Shown: positions 1 through 8,529 of the stretch, one piece after another
How positions within the stretch are numbered: position 1 is the first letter of the stretch
How the letters are laid out: every line of letters begins with the position of its first letter
Assembly (NCBI GenBank): GCA_900541495.1
Contig: UQKC01000004.1
Coordinates: forward strand, 1-64,000
DNA length: 64,000 nucleotides
DNA from: an uncultured Ruminococcus sp.
Lineage (GTDB): Bacteria; Bacillota; Clostridia; Oscillospirales; Ruminococcaceae
Direction: 5' to 3'
Made by a program: the position numbers and the translations under genes
The notes under the pieces: model-generated
The model's input: only the letters and a program-made list of their open reading frames with translations
Database searches by the model: none
What the model was told of the DNA's origin: nothing

Positions 1-51
1 TACAATCTGACGAAAAATCTGACTGCGCATCTGAGGCACTATGGTTTTTAG
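1..51 (+). CDS. 3' end of an unidentified gene (partial)
   Basis: Frame 1 reads 16 sense codons (ending LRHYGF) and then TAG at 49-51. The codons look like those of neighbouring genes, so this may be the tail of a gene that starts before the window. It is too short to assign a family and could be chance. Confidence 0.3.
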   Translation, partial: YNLTKNLTAHLRHYGF

Positions 52-201
52 AGGTTCCCATAAATGATTTTACACGATTTGTTTACAAAATGTGGGGAAA
101 TTCGTGCATTTTAAGGATATTTTGACATAAAATCGGCGTTTTGCAATAAGTTACTCGTCTTTTCGCGGCATAAAAGCGAGCGGAACTGCGATGAAATATC
201 C

Positions 202-230
202 TTGTAAATTATGAGCGGTTATGATATAAT
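202..230 (+). promoter_or_regulatory. Sigma-A-type promoter of the cysteine-cluster gene
   Basis: TTGTAA at 202-207, a 17-base spacer and TATAAT at 225-230. The predicted transcript starts near 237, which excludes the TTG at 239 as a translation start and supports ATG 266. Confidence 0.6.
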
Positions 231-265
231 GAGGTAAATTGACCGAGAGGGGAGTGGAAAAGTAT

Positions 266-1162
266 ATGAACGGCACAGCGTATTATCATCTGCCCGGACT
301 GTTTGAATTTTATGAGCTTTACAGCGCCTTTTTGCCGCTCTACCGCGAGCATAGGGAGTATTTTTACGACCGGTGCGAAATAGGCTCTGTCTACGGCGCT
401 TCTGCGGATTGTATATGGGGCGGCGGACGCGTCGGCTTCGGCGAGCATGACCCGCGCGAGGTTTTGGCGCTGATGAAAGAATACGGCATTTCCGCTCGGC
501 TGACGTTCAGCAATTCACTGCTGCGCGAAGAACATCTCTCCGACAGAAAATGCAATGCTCTGTGCAAAATGTTTGAGAACAGCGAACCCCAAAGCGGCGT
601 GATAGTACATTCGGAACTGCTCCTTAACTACCTCAAAGCGAATTACCCGAAGCTGTACTTCGTTTCCTCCACCACAAAGGTGCTGACGGATTTTCAGAAG
701 TTATTCGACGAAGTCAAGCGTGAGGATTTTCGGTATGTCGTCCCCGATTTTCGCCTGAATAAAGCATTTGATAAGCTCAATAAGCTGCCCGAAACGATGA
801 AAAATAAGATAGAATTTCTCTGCAATGAGTGCTGCTGGGTCGGCTGTAAGGACAGAAAGCTCTGCTACGAAAATGTCAGCCGAAAAAACCTCGGCGAAAG
901 CTGCCCCGAGCATATCTGCAAAGCGCCAGATTCCGCCAACGGCTATCTTTTCTCAAAGGCAATGGAAAATCCAAGCTTTATCGGCATAAACGATATCAGA
1001 AACACCTATCTCCCGAACGGCTTCTCCAATTTCAAAATTGAGGGCAGAGGATTGGGCAGTGCGCTGATACTGGAATTTTTGCTCTACTATATGACAAAGC
1101 CCGAATATCAGCTCCGCGTCAGGGAAAAGATATACCTCGACAGTATGCTCGACCTTTTTTGA
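266..1162 (+). CDS. Conserved cysteine-cluster protein, U32-peptidase-like
   Basis: A 298-residue soluble protein without signal peptide or membrane segment. The middle (about residues 110-170) reads like a TIM-barrel of the peptidase U32 type (HSELLLNYLK, FVSSTTKVLTD, VVPDFRLN). It is followed by a tight cluster CNECCWVGCKDRKLC near residue 190 and two further cysteines near residues 216 and 221, spacing that suggests a metal or Fe-S site. The tail IEGRGLGSALILEFLLYYM looks strongly constrained. The start at ATG 266 follows GAGAGGGGAG; a TTG at 239 is possible but coincides with the transcription start. The reaction is unknown; U32 relatives include tRNA/rRNA hydroxylases and proteases, and the resemblance is by eye only. 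Confidence 0.6.
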   Translation: MNGTAYYHLPGLFEFYELYSAFLPLYREHREYFYDRCEIGSVYGASADCIWGGGRVGFGEHDPREVLALMKEYGISARLTFSNSLLREEHLSDRKCNALCKMFENSEPQSGVIVHSELLLNYLKANYPKLYFVSSTTKVLTDFQKLFDEVKREDFRYVVPDFRLNKAFDKLNKLPETMKNKIEFLCNECCWVGCKDRKLCYENVSRKNLGESCPEHICKAPDSANGYLFSKAMENPSFIGINDIRNTYLPNGFSNFKIEGRGLGSALILEFLLYYMTKPEYQLRVREKIYLDSMLDLF

Positions 1163-1188
1163 TGGTAATACTGGTCCTTTAATAAATG

Positions 1189-1277
1189 TATAGACAAAAA
1201 ATCGGCGCAAATATAAGCCTGTTTTCAACACCAAGCTGTTTTCAACAGCTGCGAGCTTTTGCTTGATCTTTTGTATA
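1189..1277. repeat. Fold-back repeat, copy 1
   Basis: Starts TATAGACAAAAAATCGGCGC and ends in the imperfect reverse complement (TTTTGCTTGATCTTTTGTATA), with CTGTTTTCAACAGCTGC in the centre. A second copy lies at 9560-9678. It fills the first part of the gene-free stretch 1163-1709. Confidence 0.75.
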
Positions 1278-1304
1278 GTTTTCAATTGGCTTTTGATATA
1301 AAAT

Positions 1305-1357
1305 AACAGAACACCTCTGATTTTATCCGAAAAAGATAAAATCAGAGGTGTTCTGTT
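1305..1357. repeat. Perfect 23-bp stem hairpin
   Basis: AACAGAACACCTCTGATTTT (1305-1324) plus ATC pairs without mismatch with 1335-1357 across a 7-base loop. There is no clean T-run on either side, so it is better described as an intergenic hairpin than a standard terminator, although it could stop transcription of the upstream gene. Similar long hairpins at 14590 and 61398 also sit beside the GTAGGGGACGGG repeats. Confidence 0.8.
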
Positions 1358-1404
1358 AAGTGTTTAAACCTAAAAAATATGCGCCGAAAATCGCTTGCGC
1401 GATT

Positions 1405-1486
1405 CGGGACGGGAAACCCGTCCCCTACAGAAAATTCACCTAAAATGTTGGGTTTGCAACGGGCGGATATTGAATCCGCCCCTACG
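1405..1486. repeat. Palindromic intergenic repeats (GGGACGGG and GGGCGGATATTG types)
   Basis: Two small palindromes: CGGGACGGGAAACCCGTCCC at 1405-1424 followed by CTACAG, and GGGCGGATATTGAATCCGCC at 1461-1480 followed by CCTACG. Both recur in the window at 14502, 14658, 14713, 23798, 29513, 29552 and 61344. The rest of the stretch up to 1550 is AT-rich with an ATTACGCATTACGAATTAT border. Confidence 0.8.
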
Positions 1487-1552
1487 GAATTTAGTATTTC
1501 GCGATAAATTTGCGGAGAAAAAATAATTACGCATTACGAATTATAAAAAAAC

Positions 1553-1581
1553 TTGACTTTTCCTGCTCTATATGATATATT
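1553..1581 (+). promoter_or_regulatory. Promoter of the MATE exporter gene
   Basis: TTGACT at 1553-1558, a 17-base spacer and TATATT at 1576-1581. Transcription would start near 1588, giving a leader of about 120 bases. Confidence 0.65.
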
Positions 1582-1650
1582 AATAGTATAAAACCCGTTC
1601 GGTTCGTTCGGGAGTGGATTTTTCGGAAGAGTTTTCTTTTCGCCTTTTCG

Positions 1651-1683
1651 CCACACGGTCACTTTTGACTGTGTGGCTTTTTT
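1651..1683 (+). terminator. Terminator-like hairpin inside the MATE leader (attenuator candidate)
   Basis: CCACACGGTCA pairs with TGACTGTGTGG (11 bp, one G-T wobble, 4-base loop) and is followed by CTTTTTTG. It lies between the promoter and the Shine-Dalgarno site, so transcripts must pass it to reach the gene. This implies conditional termination. No known riboswitch class was recognised in the 60 bases before it. Confidence 0.65.
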
Positions 1684-1709
1684 GTTGTCAAAAATTCGGG
1701 AGGAATTAT

Positions 1710-3044
1710 ATGGATCAGACGTTTATGAAAGAGAAAAAAATACTGCCGCTCGTGCTGTCAATGTCACTGCCAATGGTAATTTCCATGGCTGTGAACTCGC
1801 TTTACAACATCGTTGACAGCTACTTCGTGGCGAAGATAAGCGAGGACGCAATGACAGCGCTGTCGCTCGTTTATCCCGTGCAGAACCTTATCACGTCCGT
1901 TGCGGTAGGCTTCGGCATCGGCTTGAATGCAAGGATAGCTTTCTGCCTTGGAGCGAATGACAAAGAAAATGCGAACCGCGCCGCGGCGACGGGAATGTTT
2001 TTGAGCGTTATCCACGGCATCATACTTACAATAGTATGCATACTCGGAATGCCTTGGTTCTTGTCTTTGTATACGAATAAAGAAGCCGTAATCGCTATGG
2101 GAACAGCTTATGCAGTGAGGGCGTTCGCTTTTTCAATAATTATTATGCTCGGTATCTCAATGGAAAAGATATTTCAGTCGGTCGGACGAATGAAAGTTTC
2201 AATGCTGAGTATGATGTGCGGATTCATCGCGAATATAATTCTTGATCCTCTTATGATATTCGGCATCGGACCTTTTCCCGAAATGGGAATCGCAGGTGCG
2301 GCTTATGCAACGGGTATCGGTCAGACGATAACACTCATCGTTTATCTGCTCTTTGCAAAGTTCAGACCGCTGCCCGTTTCGTTCCGCCGAGAGTTTATTT
2401 CTTTCGACAAAGAGCTGATGAAGCGGCTCTACTCGGTGGGAATTCCTGCGGCGCTCAATATGGCTCTGCCGTCGCTTCTCATTTCGGCGCTCAACGGTAT
2501 CCTTGCACCGTTTTCGGAGAAATACGTCCTCGTCCTCGGCGCATATTATAAACTCCAGACGTTCATCTACCTTACAGCAAACGGCATCATTCAGGGTATT
2601 CGTCCTATCGTAAGCTTTAACTACGGCGCAGGCGAAGAAAAGCGTGTCCGTCAGACAACAAGAACAACACTCGCGCTTTCGGCAGGTGTAATGGCTGTCG
2701 GCGTTATCCTTTGTTACCTTATCCCAAGCCAGATGATGAGCATCTTCACCAAGAGCGAAGATACCGTTGCTATCGGCGTGACGGCGCTTCACATTATCAG
2801 CATAGGCTTTGTGTTCTCTGCGGTTTCCGTCACCTACTGCGGAGTGCTTGAAGCATTGAGTAGGGGAATACCGTCACTGATAATTTCGGTGATGCGATAT
2901 GTTGCCGTGATAATCCCTGCGGCAATGCTGTTTAGCAGTTTATACGGTGCGAACGGCGTGTTCATAGCTTTCCCGATAACCGAGATCATCACCGCCGCGG
3001 CTTCTTATATCATTTATAAGAAATGCTGCCCGAAAAAGGGGTAA
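1710..3044 (+). CDS. MATE family multidrug/metabolite exporter
   Basis: 444 residues with about twelve hydrophobic segments arranged as two homologous halves, as in the multidrug and toxic compound extrusion family, which exports organic cations or metabolites using a Na+ or H+ gradient. Family signatures visible are SLPMVISMAVNSLYNIVDSYF near the N terminus, GIGLNARIAFCLGA and the second-half SFNYGAGEEKRVRQT. ATG 1710 is chosen because AGGAGG-like GGGAGGAAT precedes it; the earlier in-frame GTG 1614 has no proper ribosome site and its extension would cross the leader hairpin. It is monocistronic, with a terminator directly downstream. The substrate is unknown; it belongs to the DinF/NorM-like clade found in many Clostridia. 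Confidence 0.9.
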   Translation: MDQTFMKEKKILPLVLSMSLPMVISMAVNSLYNIVDSYFVAKISEDAMTALSLVYPVQNLITSVAVGFGIGLNARIAFCLGANDKENANRAAATGMFLSVIHGIILTIVCILGMPWFLSLYTNKEAVIAMGTAYAVRAFAFSIIIMLGISMEKIFQSVGRMKVSMLSMMCGFIANIILDPLMIFGIGPFPEMGIAGAAYATGIGQTITLIVYLLFAKFRPLPVSFRREFISFDKELMKRLYSVGIPAALNMALPSLLISALNGILAPFSEKYVLVLGAYYKLQTFIYLTANGIIQGIRPIVSFNYGAGEEKRVRQTTRTTLALSAGVMAVGVILCYLIPSQMMSIFTKSEDTVAIGVTALHIISIGFVFSAVSVTYCGVLEALSRGIPSLIISVMRYVAVIIPAAMLFSSLYGANGVFIAFPITEIITAAASYIIYKKCCPKKG

Positions 3045-3062
3045 ATACATTTGTATAAATCA

Positions 3063-3103
3063 AAAGCTTCGTCTGTTTTTTGGCAGACGAAGCTTTTTTT
3101 TTT
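3063..3103 (+). terminator. Terminator of the MATE gene
   Basis: AAAGCTTCGTCTG (3063-3075) pairs with CAGACGAAGCTTT (3084-3096) and runs into a long T tract. The convergent degV gene ends at its edge. Confidence 0.85.
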
Positions 3104-3965
3104 ACTTTTTCACATACAAAACGCCGAAAGCGTCCGGTCCGCAGTTGCAGGTGACGGTCGCGGAGGCGTTTGTTATTTTCAGCTCATCAAATTTGCAGTA
3201 TTTCTCCGCTTCCGCTGTTATTGTACGCAGCTTTTTGACCGAACAGCCTGCGTGAGTGATAAATCCGCACCGCTTGTCGATGTGCTTTTCGTCTTTGAGT
3301 TCCTGCCGAATATATGCTTTGCAGGCGTTGTCATAGTTTCCGAAGATGATGCTCTTCACCCAAAGCTTTCCGTTTTGCATCGCAAGGACGGGGTGTATGC
3401 CAAACGCTGTGCAGACATTTTTCACAAAGGCGGAAACGCGTCTGTTGCGGTAGAGGTAGTCTGCGTTTTTCGCAATAAAGCTTGTTGAAACGTGTTTTTT
3501 CATCTCGTCAAGCTCTGCGAGTATCTTTTCGCACTCGCAGCCCTCGTTCGCAAGTTCGGCGGCGCGCAGGACGAGAAAGCCAAGTCCCGTTGAAAGATGC
3601 TGCGAATCGAAGATATGCACACGCTTTCCCTCCGAGCCCATTATCGATACAGCCGCCTGCGCATTTTTGCAGGAATTGCTTATCCCCGAGCTTATAGCAA
3701 CGAGTATAAGCTCGTCATAGCGTTTAAGGTTTTTTTCGAACGCTCTGTAATAAACATCGGACGGTGGAGGCGATGACCTTGTTTTTCCGCCGCTGTTTTC
3801 AAGGTAGTATATGACGTTTTCCGCCGTTATCTCGTCCGAATCGGTGAAAACGCCGCTCTCCGTTTCGACAAGGAAATAGAGCATATCAACGCCGCATTTG
3901 TTCAGAACGCTTTTTGGCAGGTCGCAGACACATTCGGCAAGAATTCCTACTTTTTTCTTTCCCAT
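3102..3965 (-). CDS. DegV family fatty-acid-binding protein
   Basis: 287 residues, the usual DegV length. DegV/FakB proteins hold an acyl chain and present it to a fatty acid kinase for phosphorylation. The N-terminal EDD-fold signature is present in variant form (ILAECVCDLPKSVL, where most members have DSTADLP). The Ser-rich lid is KTRSSPPPSDVYYRAF and the loop is VAISSGISNSCKNA. Two features depart from typical DegV: cysteine replaces the usual serine/threonine after the first aspartate region, and SNSCKNA replaces SGTYQSA. The gene lies 29 bases downstream of the hybrid kinase gene and is probably co-transcribed with it. The ligand is not known. Confidence 0.85.
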   Translation of the reverse strand: MGKKKVGILAECVCDLPKSVLNKCGVDMLYFLVETESGVFTDSDEITAENVIYYLENSGGKTRSSPPPSDVYYRAFEKNLKRYDELILVAISSGISNSCKNAQAAVSIMGSEGKRVHIFDSQHLSTGLGFLVLRAAELANEGCECEKILAELDEMKKHVSTSFIAKNADYLYRNRRVSAFVKNVCTAFGIHPVLAMQNGKLWVKSIIFGNYDNACKAYIRQELKDEKHIDKRCGFITHAGCSVKKLRTITAEAEKYCKFDELKITNASATVTCNCGPDAFGVLYVKK

Positions 3966-3994
3966 AAAATTTTACCCTTTCCCGAAAGATGCCG

Positions 3995-6106
3995 TCATTG
4001 ATCTTTTGCATATATGCTTGTCGGAACAGTCATAAGCTCCTTCGGCAGCCACATTTTCAGCACTCGGTCAAGCGCCGAAAGCTCTATCGGTTTCGCAATA
4101 AAATCATCAAAGCCTGCTTCGATATACATATCCCTGACACCGTTCACGGCATTTGCCGTCAGCGCAATTATCGGGACGTTTTTATAGTATCTGTCGTCCA
4201 TGCCGCGAATCTCTTTTGTGGCTTCAACGCCGTCCATTTCAGGCATCATGTGATCCATAAACACGATGTTGATATCCTTTGAGCGAAGCATCGAGATAGC
4301 CGCCCTGCCGCTGTCGGCGGTGAGCACCTGCATACCGTATGGACGCATAAGTCCGACAGCAACTTTAAGATTGATGATATTATCGTCAACAATGAGCACC
4401 CTTGCTTTCGGCGCAATAAAGCGTACTGATGAGGCTCTGCGCTCGCCTATGGCTGTCGGCGTTTTTTCGTGATTGAACACAGAAGCGGCTGTTATCGCAT
4501 AGAAAGGCTTATAAACGCACTTTATTTTTGTCGGAACGTCAATAGCATCAAGTCTGTCCTGAACGATGATTATATCGGTGTTCTCGGACAAGGCATCAAA
4601 GAACTCGCGACCTTCGGTGTATTCCTCCCTGCCGATGAAAATATGGGTGTATTTTTTCGCCGAAGCCGCTCTTTGTATAGACGGAAGAGAATCGAAAAGC
4701 TCAAAATCCGCATCGAGCGAGGCTTTAAGCTCCGAAACGAGCGAATAATATTCCTCCGATATCCTCGGGGTGACGTGCTTCGCCATATCGATGAAGAACG
4801 CCGCGTGTATCTTTTCGGGATCTTTTATGGTGATGAAAGGCTTTCCGTTCGCAACTTCGAGAGGAATGACAAATCGGAACTCCGAGCCAACTCCGACTTC
4901 GCTCGAAACGTTGATGAAGCCGCCCATTGCATCGACAAGCCTGCGCGAAATGGCAAGTCCGAGTCCCGTTCCTTCAACGGAGCGGTTCTTCTTCGTGTCT
5001 ATCTGTTGGAAACTGCTGAAAAGCTTCTCCAATCCCTCGGGCGAAATGCCTATGCCCGTATCGGTGACGGAAACCGAGAGGTTTATTCCGTATTCGTGCC
5101 TTGTCTGCGAAACGCGAATGATGACGCAGCCTTTTTCCGTGAATTTTATCGCATTCGTGACGAGGTTTATCATCACCTGACGAATACGGAGCTCATCTCC
5201 GACAAGTCCCGTCGGGAGGTCGGGGTCACACTTGACGATAAGCTCTATCGGCTTATCACCCTTTCGCGTGAGTGCGAGATTTATAACGTCATTGAGCGTT
5301 GAAGCAATGTTGAATTCTTCGGAGATGAATTCCATCTTGCCCGATTCTATCTTGGAAAAATCGAGGATATCGTTTATTATCGCAAGCAGGCTCCGTCCCG
5401 AATCCTGAATGTTGAAGCAGTAGTCCCTGACGGTATCGCTGATGTTGTTTTCGCGTAGGATAAGCTCGCACATTCCGACGATAGCGTTCATAGGAGTGCG
5501 TATCTCGTGGCTCATATTTGCGAGGAAGTCGCCCTTGGCACTGTTCGCCTGCTGAGCGATCTCAAGCAGTGCCGTCTGCTTTTTTCTCGATTCAAAAAGC
5601 GTATAATTGATGTATATGCAGATCACCGTATCAAAAAAATACACTATCGTGAAGCGCACAAGATAGGTTTCGGAATAAGCATAGCCAAGCTCGTGAAGCG
5701 GCGACCACATATACACCGCCATAAAAATACCGAGCAGTATGCAGAATGCTCCGCCGTAAAAAAGCTTATAGAACACAATGCCTATCGGCGGAACGAGCAG
5801 CAGCCATACGATGCTGAAGCCGTCCTTTCCGCCCGTTACGATAAAAAATACCATCATTGCACCGATCGCGGCGAGCGTATTCACGCTTAAAATAAGGAAG
5901 TTGTTCGTTTTTCTGTACAGAAAATAATTCAATATATACCATACGCCTACAGCGCCCGTTATATATGCCATAAGCGTTGAGTGCGTGATAATATTAATAG
6001 TACACATCAAAAGGCTGATGCTACCGACCGTGACCGAAATAAGTCCTATCGAGTGTTTGTCGGTGTTTTCAGCGTCCCTTTTCAGTTCTTTTAAAAGTTC
6101 AAACAT
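3995..6106 (-). CDS. Membrane hybrid sensor histidine kinase with receiver domain
   Basis: 703 residues. Residues 1-170 carry about six hydrophobic segments and no extracytoplasmic sensor domain. Next come a HisKA domain with the phospho-acceptor in FLANMSHEIRTPMNAIVGM, a HATPase domain with N box NLVTNAIKFT, G1 DTGIGI and G2 GTGLGLAISRR, a degenerate receiver-like stretch and a canonical C-terminal receiver with VDDN, phospho-aspartate FMDHMMPEMDG and the ALTANA motif. No HPt domain follows, so the output must pass through a separate HPt protein or act within the receiver. No output regulator lies nearby. ATG 6106 is preceded by AGAGGG. The signal is unknown; it is likely sensed in or near the membrane. 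Confidence 0.9.
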   Translation of the reverse strand: MFELLKELKRDAENTDKHSIGLISVTVGSISLLMCTINIITHSTLMAYITGAVGVWYILNYFLYRKTNNFLILSVNTLAAIGAMMVFFIVTGGKDGFSIVWLLLVPPIGIVFYKLFYGGAFCILLGIFMAVYMWSPLHELGYAYSETYLVRFTIVYFFDTVICIYINYTLFESRKKQTALLEIAQQANSAKGDFLANMSHEIRTPMNAIVGMCELILRENNISDTVRDYCFNIQDSGRSLLAIINDILDFSKIESGKMEFISEEFNIASTLNDVINLALTRKGDKPIELIVKCDPDLPTGLVGDELRIRQVMINLVTNAIKFTEKGCVIIRVSQTRHEYGINLSVSVTDTGIGISPEGLEKLFSSFQQIDTKKNRSVEGTGLGLAISRRLVDAMGGFINVSSEVGVGSEFRFVIPLEVANGKPFITIKDPEKIHAAFFIDMAKHVTPRISEEYYSLVSELKASLDADFELFDSLPSIQRAASAKKYTHIFIGREEYTEGREFFDALSENTDIIIVQDRLDAIDVPTKIKCVYKPFYAITAASVFNHEKTPTAIGERRASSVRFIAPKARVLIVDDNIINLKVAVGLMRPYGMQVLTADSGRAAISMLRSKDINIVFMDHMMPEMDGVEATKEIRGMDDRYYKNVPIIALTANAVNGVRDMYIEAGFDDFIAKPIELSALDRVLKMWLPKELMTVPTSIYAKDQ

Positions 6107-6240
6107 CGGTTGACCCTCTATCTATAGTAATACTGAAAAACTGTTGGATATGTTCTGCAAAACAGCATAATTCCAATGGCTTTTGTATAAATACGGCTTA
6201 TTTGCCGCCGAAAATCTGAGAACATTATATCTCATAATAA

Positions 6241-6269
6241 ATTATAGTATTTTTTTGCGAAAGTGTCAA
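6241..6269 (-). promoter_or_regulatory. Promoter of the hybrid kinase-degV operon
   Basis: On the minus strand TTGACA (6264-6269), 17 bases and TATAAT (6241-6246): a perfect consensus. The leader to ATG 6106 is about 128 bases, AT-rich, with no recognised structure. The remainder of the gap 6107-6411 holds only the cupin terminator. Confidence 0.8.
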
Positions 6270-6354
6270 TAATAATATAGCTATCGGATATTTTTCTTTC
6301 TTGTTTAATGCATAAATATCTTTGACTGAAACTTATAGAGCTTCTTTTATTATA

Positions 6355-6395
6355 GTATAAAAAATCACCGCACAAAGTTCGCTCTGTGCGGTGAT
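6355..6395 (-). terminator. Terminator of the cupin gene
   Basis: ATCACCGCACA (6364-6374) pairs with TGTGCGGTGAT (6385-6395). Read on the minus strand it is followed by a run of T. Confidence 0.85.
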
Positions 6396-6411
6396 AAGCT
6401 TTGCATAATGA

Positions 6412-6735
6412 TTAGTAAGAAACGATGAGCTGCATCTTGAAGCATTCTTCGCCGTAAACAGCGTGAGGGATATCCTTTGGCATAATGAGCGTTTCGCCCG
6501 CTTCGAGGTAGAAAACTTCGCCGCCGACGGTAAATCTGCCCTTGCCCTCGAGGACTGTTACCATAGCATCGCCCGATGCAGCGTGAGTGGAGATCTCCTC
6601 GCCCTTGTCGAATGAGAAGACAGTCATGCTTACAAGATCGTTCTGAACGAGGGTCTTGCTTACGACCTGACCGCTCTGGTATTCGACCTGATCTTTAAGA
6701 TTGATTTTTTCCTGCTTTGCAATATTTTTATACAT
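6412..6735 (-). CDS. Small single-domain cupin protein
   Basis: 107 residues forming one conserved cupin barrel. The second half shows the pattern TVLEGKGRFTVGGEVFYLEAGETLIMPKDIPHAV, with the metal-site-like G(X)5HXH region reduced to single His and Glu positions (THAASGDAM, IPHAV). Such proteins bind a metal or small ligand; related short cupins often sit with metabolic or stress genes, but this one is monocistronic with its own terminator. The start is ATG 6735 preceded by a perfect AGGAGG. No specific reaction can be assigned. Confidence 0.8.
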   Translation of the reverse strand: MYKNIAKQEKINLKDQVEYQSGQVVSKTLVQNDLVSMTVFSFDKGEEISTHAASGDAMVTVLEGKGRFTVGGEVFYLEAGETLIMPKDIPHAVYGEECFKMQLIVSY

Positions 6736-6791
6736 TTTATTTCCTCCTGAAAAAAGCTATATAATAGCTATATAATATAGTATACTTTTAT

Positions 6792-6827
6792 CGATGATTT
6801 ATACTATCATCGGTTGTTTTTATACAA
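6792..6827 (-). promoter_or_regulatory. Cupin promoter overlapped by a palindromic operator
   Basis: Minus-strand TTGTAT (6822-6827), 18 bases and TATAAA (6798-6803). The inverted repeat CGATGAT (6792-6798) / ATCATCG (6806-6812), centred at 6802, covers the -10 box, where a repressor would act. The regulator is unknown. Confidence 0.45.
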
Positions 6828-7246
6828 CGATACTATTATACTTTTTTTGTAGTGTTTTGTCAGGTTCGTGCAGGAAAACAATTGTGAACAGTCTGAAAAG
6901 AGCCTTCTTGACCCCTTTTTTGAACAAAAATAGGGCAAAAACTTAATTTTACCTTTTGACCAATAATCGGACGGAAAGTTAGACTGAATTTGTAGTTTGT
7001 TACAAATCAAACTCCAAATTTATAAATTTTTGAGCCAAATTTGTCAACTTTAGTAACAGTTAATGGAATGTAAACCATAATTTGGCGTTACATTGATTTT
7101 AAATAAGTCAGGTTTAGAGAGTTTGCATAAAGCTTTTTGGAACTTAATTCCATAATTCTCCCTATTTCAGCTTTTATCAGGGTCGTTTGAGGGGGTGAAA
7201 ATTGCCTGTTTTGTGCATATTCAACAAAAAAGAGGTTCAAATAAAT
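6828..7246. other. AT-rich intergenic stretch with nothing recognised
   Basis: About 420 AT-rich bases between the divergent cupin and 3D-protein promoters. No coding-like frame, tRNA or repeat shared with the rest of the window was seen. Confidence 0.6.
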
Positions 7247-7275
7247 TTGACAAACAGCTATTTTGATTTTATAAT
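7247..7275 (+). promoter_or_regulatory. Consensus promoter of the G5/3D protein gene
   Basis: TTGACA (7247-7252), 17 bases and TATAAT (7270-7275) match consensus exactly. The leader is about 95 bases and contains a hairpin (7303-7310 GGGTTACA with 7338-7345 TGTGACCC). Confidence 0.85.
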
Positions 7276-7376
7276 AGCTAAAGTCGCTTAAAGATTACAA
7301 ATGGGTTACAAATAATTAATACTCAGTGCAGACATAATGTGACCCAACAGATCAAAGCAATCAAAAAGGAGATTTT

Positions 7377-8372
7377 ATGAGCAGACCTATTAAACTACCG
7401 TTAAAAAGCTTGCAGGATGTAAAAAAACAGAAAGTTGTTTCAATTGCTACTGCTGCTGCAGCCGGAATCGTAATTCTTCTGCTGGTTATTTTCGGGGCTG
7501 TAAAGGCTTCTTCCGCCAAGCCTGTTTTTGAAGCAGACATCGTCAATGCTTCGCGCATCGGTGAAGAAACCGTCACAGTGAACCCCAATCCGTACCGCAA
7601 GGTCAAAATTTTTGCCGACGGAAACAATTACGTTGTAAGAGCAAAGGGAAGCGTTGCCGATGCTATCGACGCAGCAGGCATCGAGGTCGATGATGATGAC
7701 CTTATCAATGTCGGACTTTCCGAACCGCTCAATACAAACACAAACATCGTTATCAACCGTGTTGAATATGTCACCGAAGTAAAGCTCGAAGCTATCGAGT
7801 ATGCGACCGAATACAAGGAAGATGACAGCTACGTTGTCGGCTTCTCCAAGGTCCTCGTTGACGGCGAAGAGGGCGAACTCGCAAAGACTATCTGCCACAC
7901 TTACGTTGACGGAAAGCTTGCAAGCTCGGACGTTGTAAGCACGGAAGTCACCGAAGAGCCCGTTGACGAAGTTATCGTTCAGGGCACAGCCGATGTCAAT
8001 CCGATAGCCGCAATGAGCATCTCACAGCTCGATGTTCCCGATTATCTTGCCCTCGATGAAAACGGCGTTCCCACATCATATTCAAACGTCCTCACGGGCA
8101 AATCCTGCGCATACAGCGCAAACCCCTCCGCAAAAACTGCCTCGGGCAGACAGGTCAAGGTTGGCTATGTTGCCGTTGACCCCGCGATAATCCCTTACGG
8201 AACGGAGCTTTACATCGTTTCGACCGACGGAAAATACGTCTACGGCTACGCAGTTGCAGCCGATACGGGAACAGCGCTCCTCGACGGACGTATCCTCGTT
8301 GACCTCTTTATGGAAAGCTACGACGCAAGCTGCGACTGGGGCGCAAAGCAGGTCAATATTTACATTTTGTAA
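7377..8372 (+). CDS. YabE-like cell-wall protein with DUF348, G5 and 3D domains
   Basis: 331 residues. A single N-terminal membrane anchor (about residues 22-44, VVSIATAAAAGIVILLLVIFG) is followed by a ubiquitin-like DUF348 segment (RKVKIFADGNNYVVRAKGSVADAI), a G5-like segment (residues 125-200) and a C-terminal 3D domain whose aspartates lie in AADTGTALLDGRILVDLFMESY. The 3D fold is a double-psi barrel related to MltA-type lytic transglycosylases, so the protein probably cleaves or binds peptidoglycan outside the membrane, as proposed for YabE and resuscitation factors. AAAGGAG precedes ATG 7377. It is monocistronic with a strong promoter and its own terminator. Confidence 0.88.
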   Translation: MSRPIKLPLKSLQDVKKQKVVSIATAAAAGIVILLLVIFGAVKASSAKPVFEADIVNASRIGEETVTVNPNPYRKVKIFADGNNYVVRAKGSVADAIDAAGIEVDDDDLINVGLSEPLNTNTNIVINRVEYVTEVKLEAIEYATEYKEDDSYVVGFSKVLVDGEEGELAKTICHTYVDGKLASSDVVSTEVTEEPVDEVIVQGTADVNPIAAMSISQLDVPDYLALDENGVPTSYSNVLTGKSCAYSANPSAKTASGRQVKVGYVAVDPAIIPYGTELYIVSTDGKYVYGYAVAADTGTALLDGRILVDLFMESYDASCDWGAKQVNIYIL

Positions 8373-8404
8373 AAAAATATAAAGATATACAAAACGGAAA
8401 AAGC

Positions 8405-8440
8405 GTTCCCTCTGCTCTCGGGCAGGGGGAACTTCGTTTT
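8405..8440 (+). terminator. Terminator after the G5/3D protein gene
   Basis: GTTCCCTCTGC (8405-8415) pairs with GCAGGGGGAAC (8422-8432), followed by TTCGTTTT. Confidence 0.75.
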
Positions 8441-8529
8441 ATGAGGTTCTTTGATATACAATTTGTAATATTGGATAATTTAATACTATTTGTATCAAAT
8501 ATTGGCGGCAGTGTTTCGGCAAGAATAAT

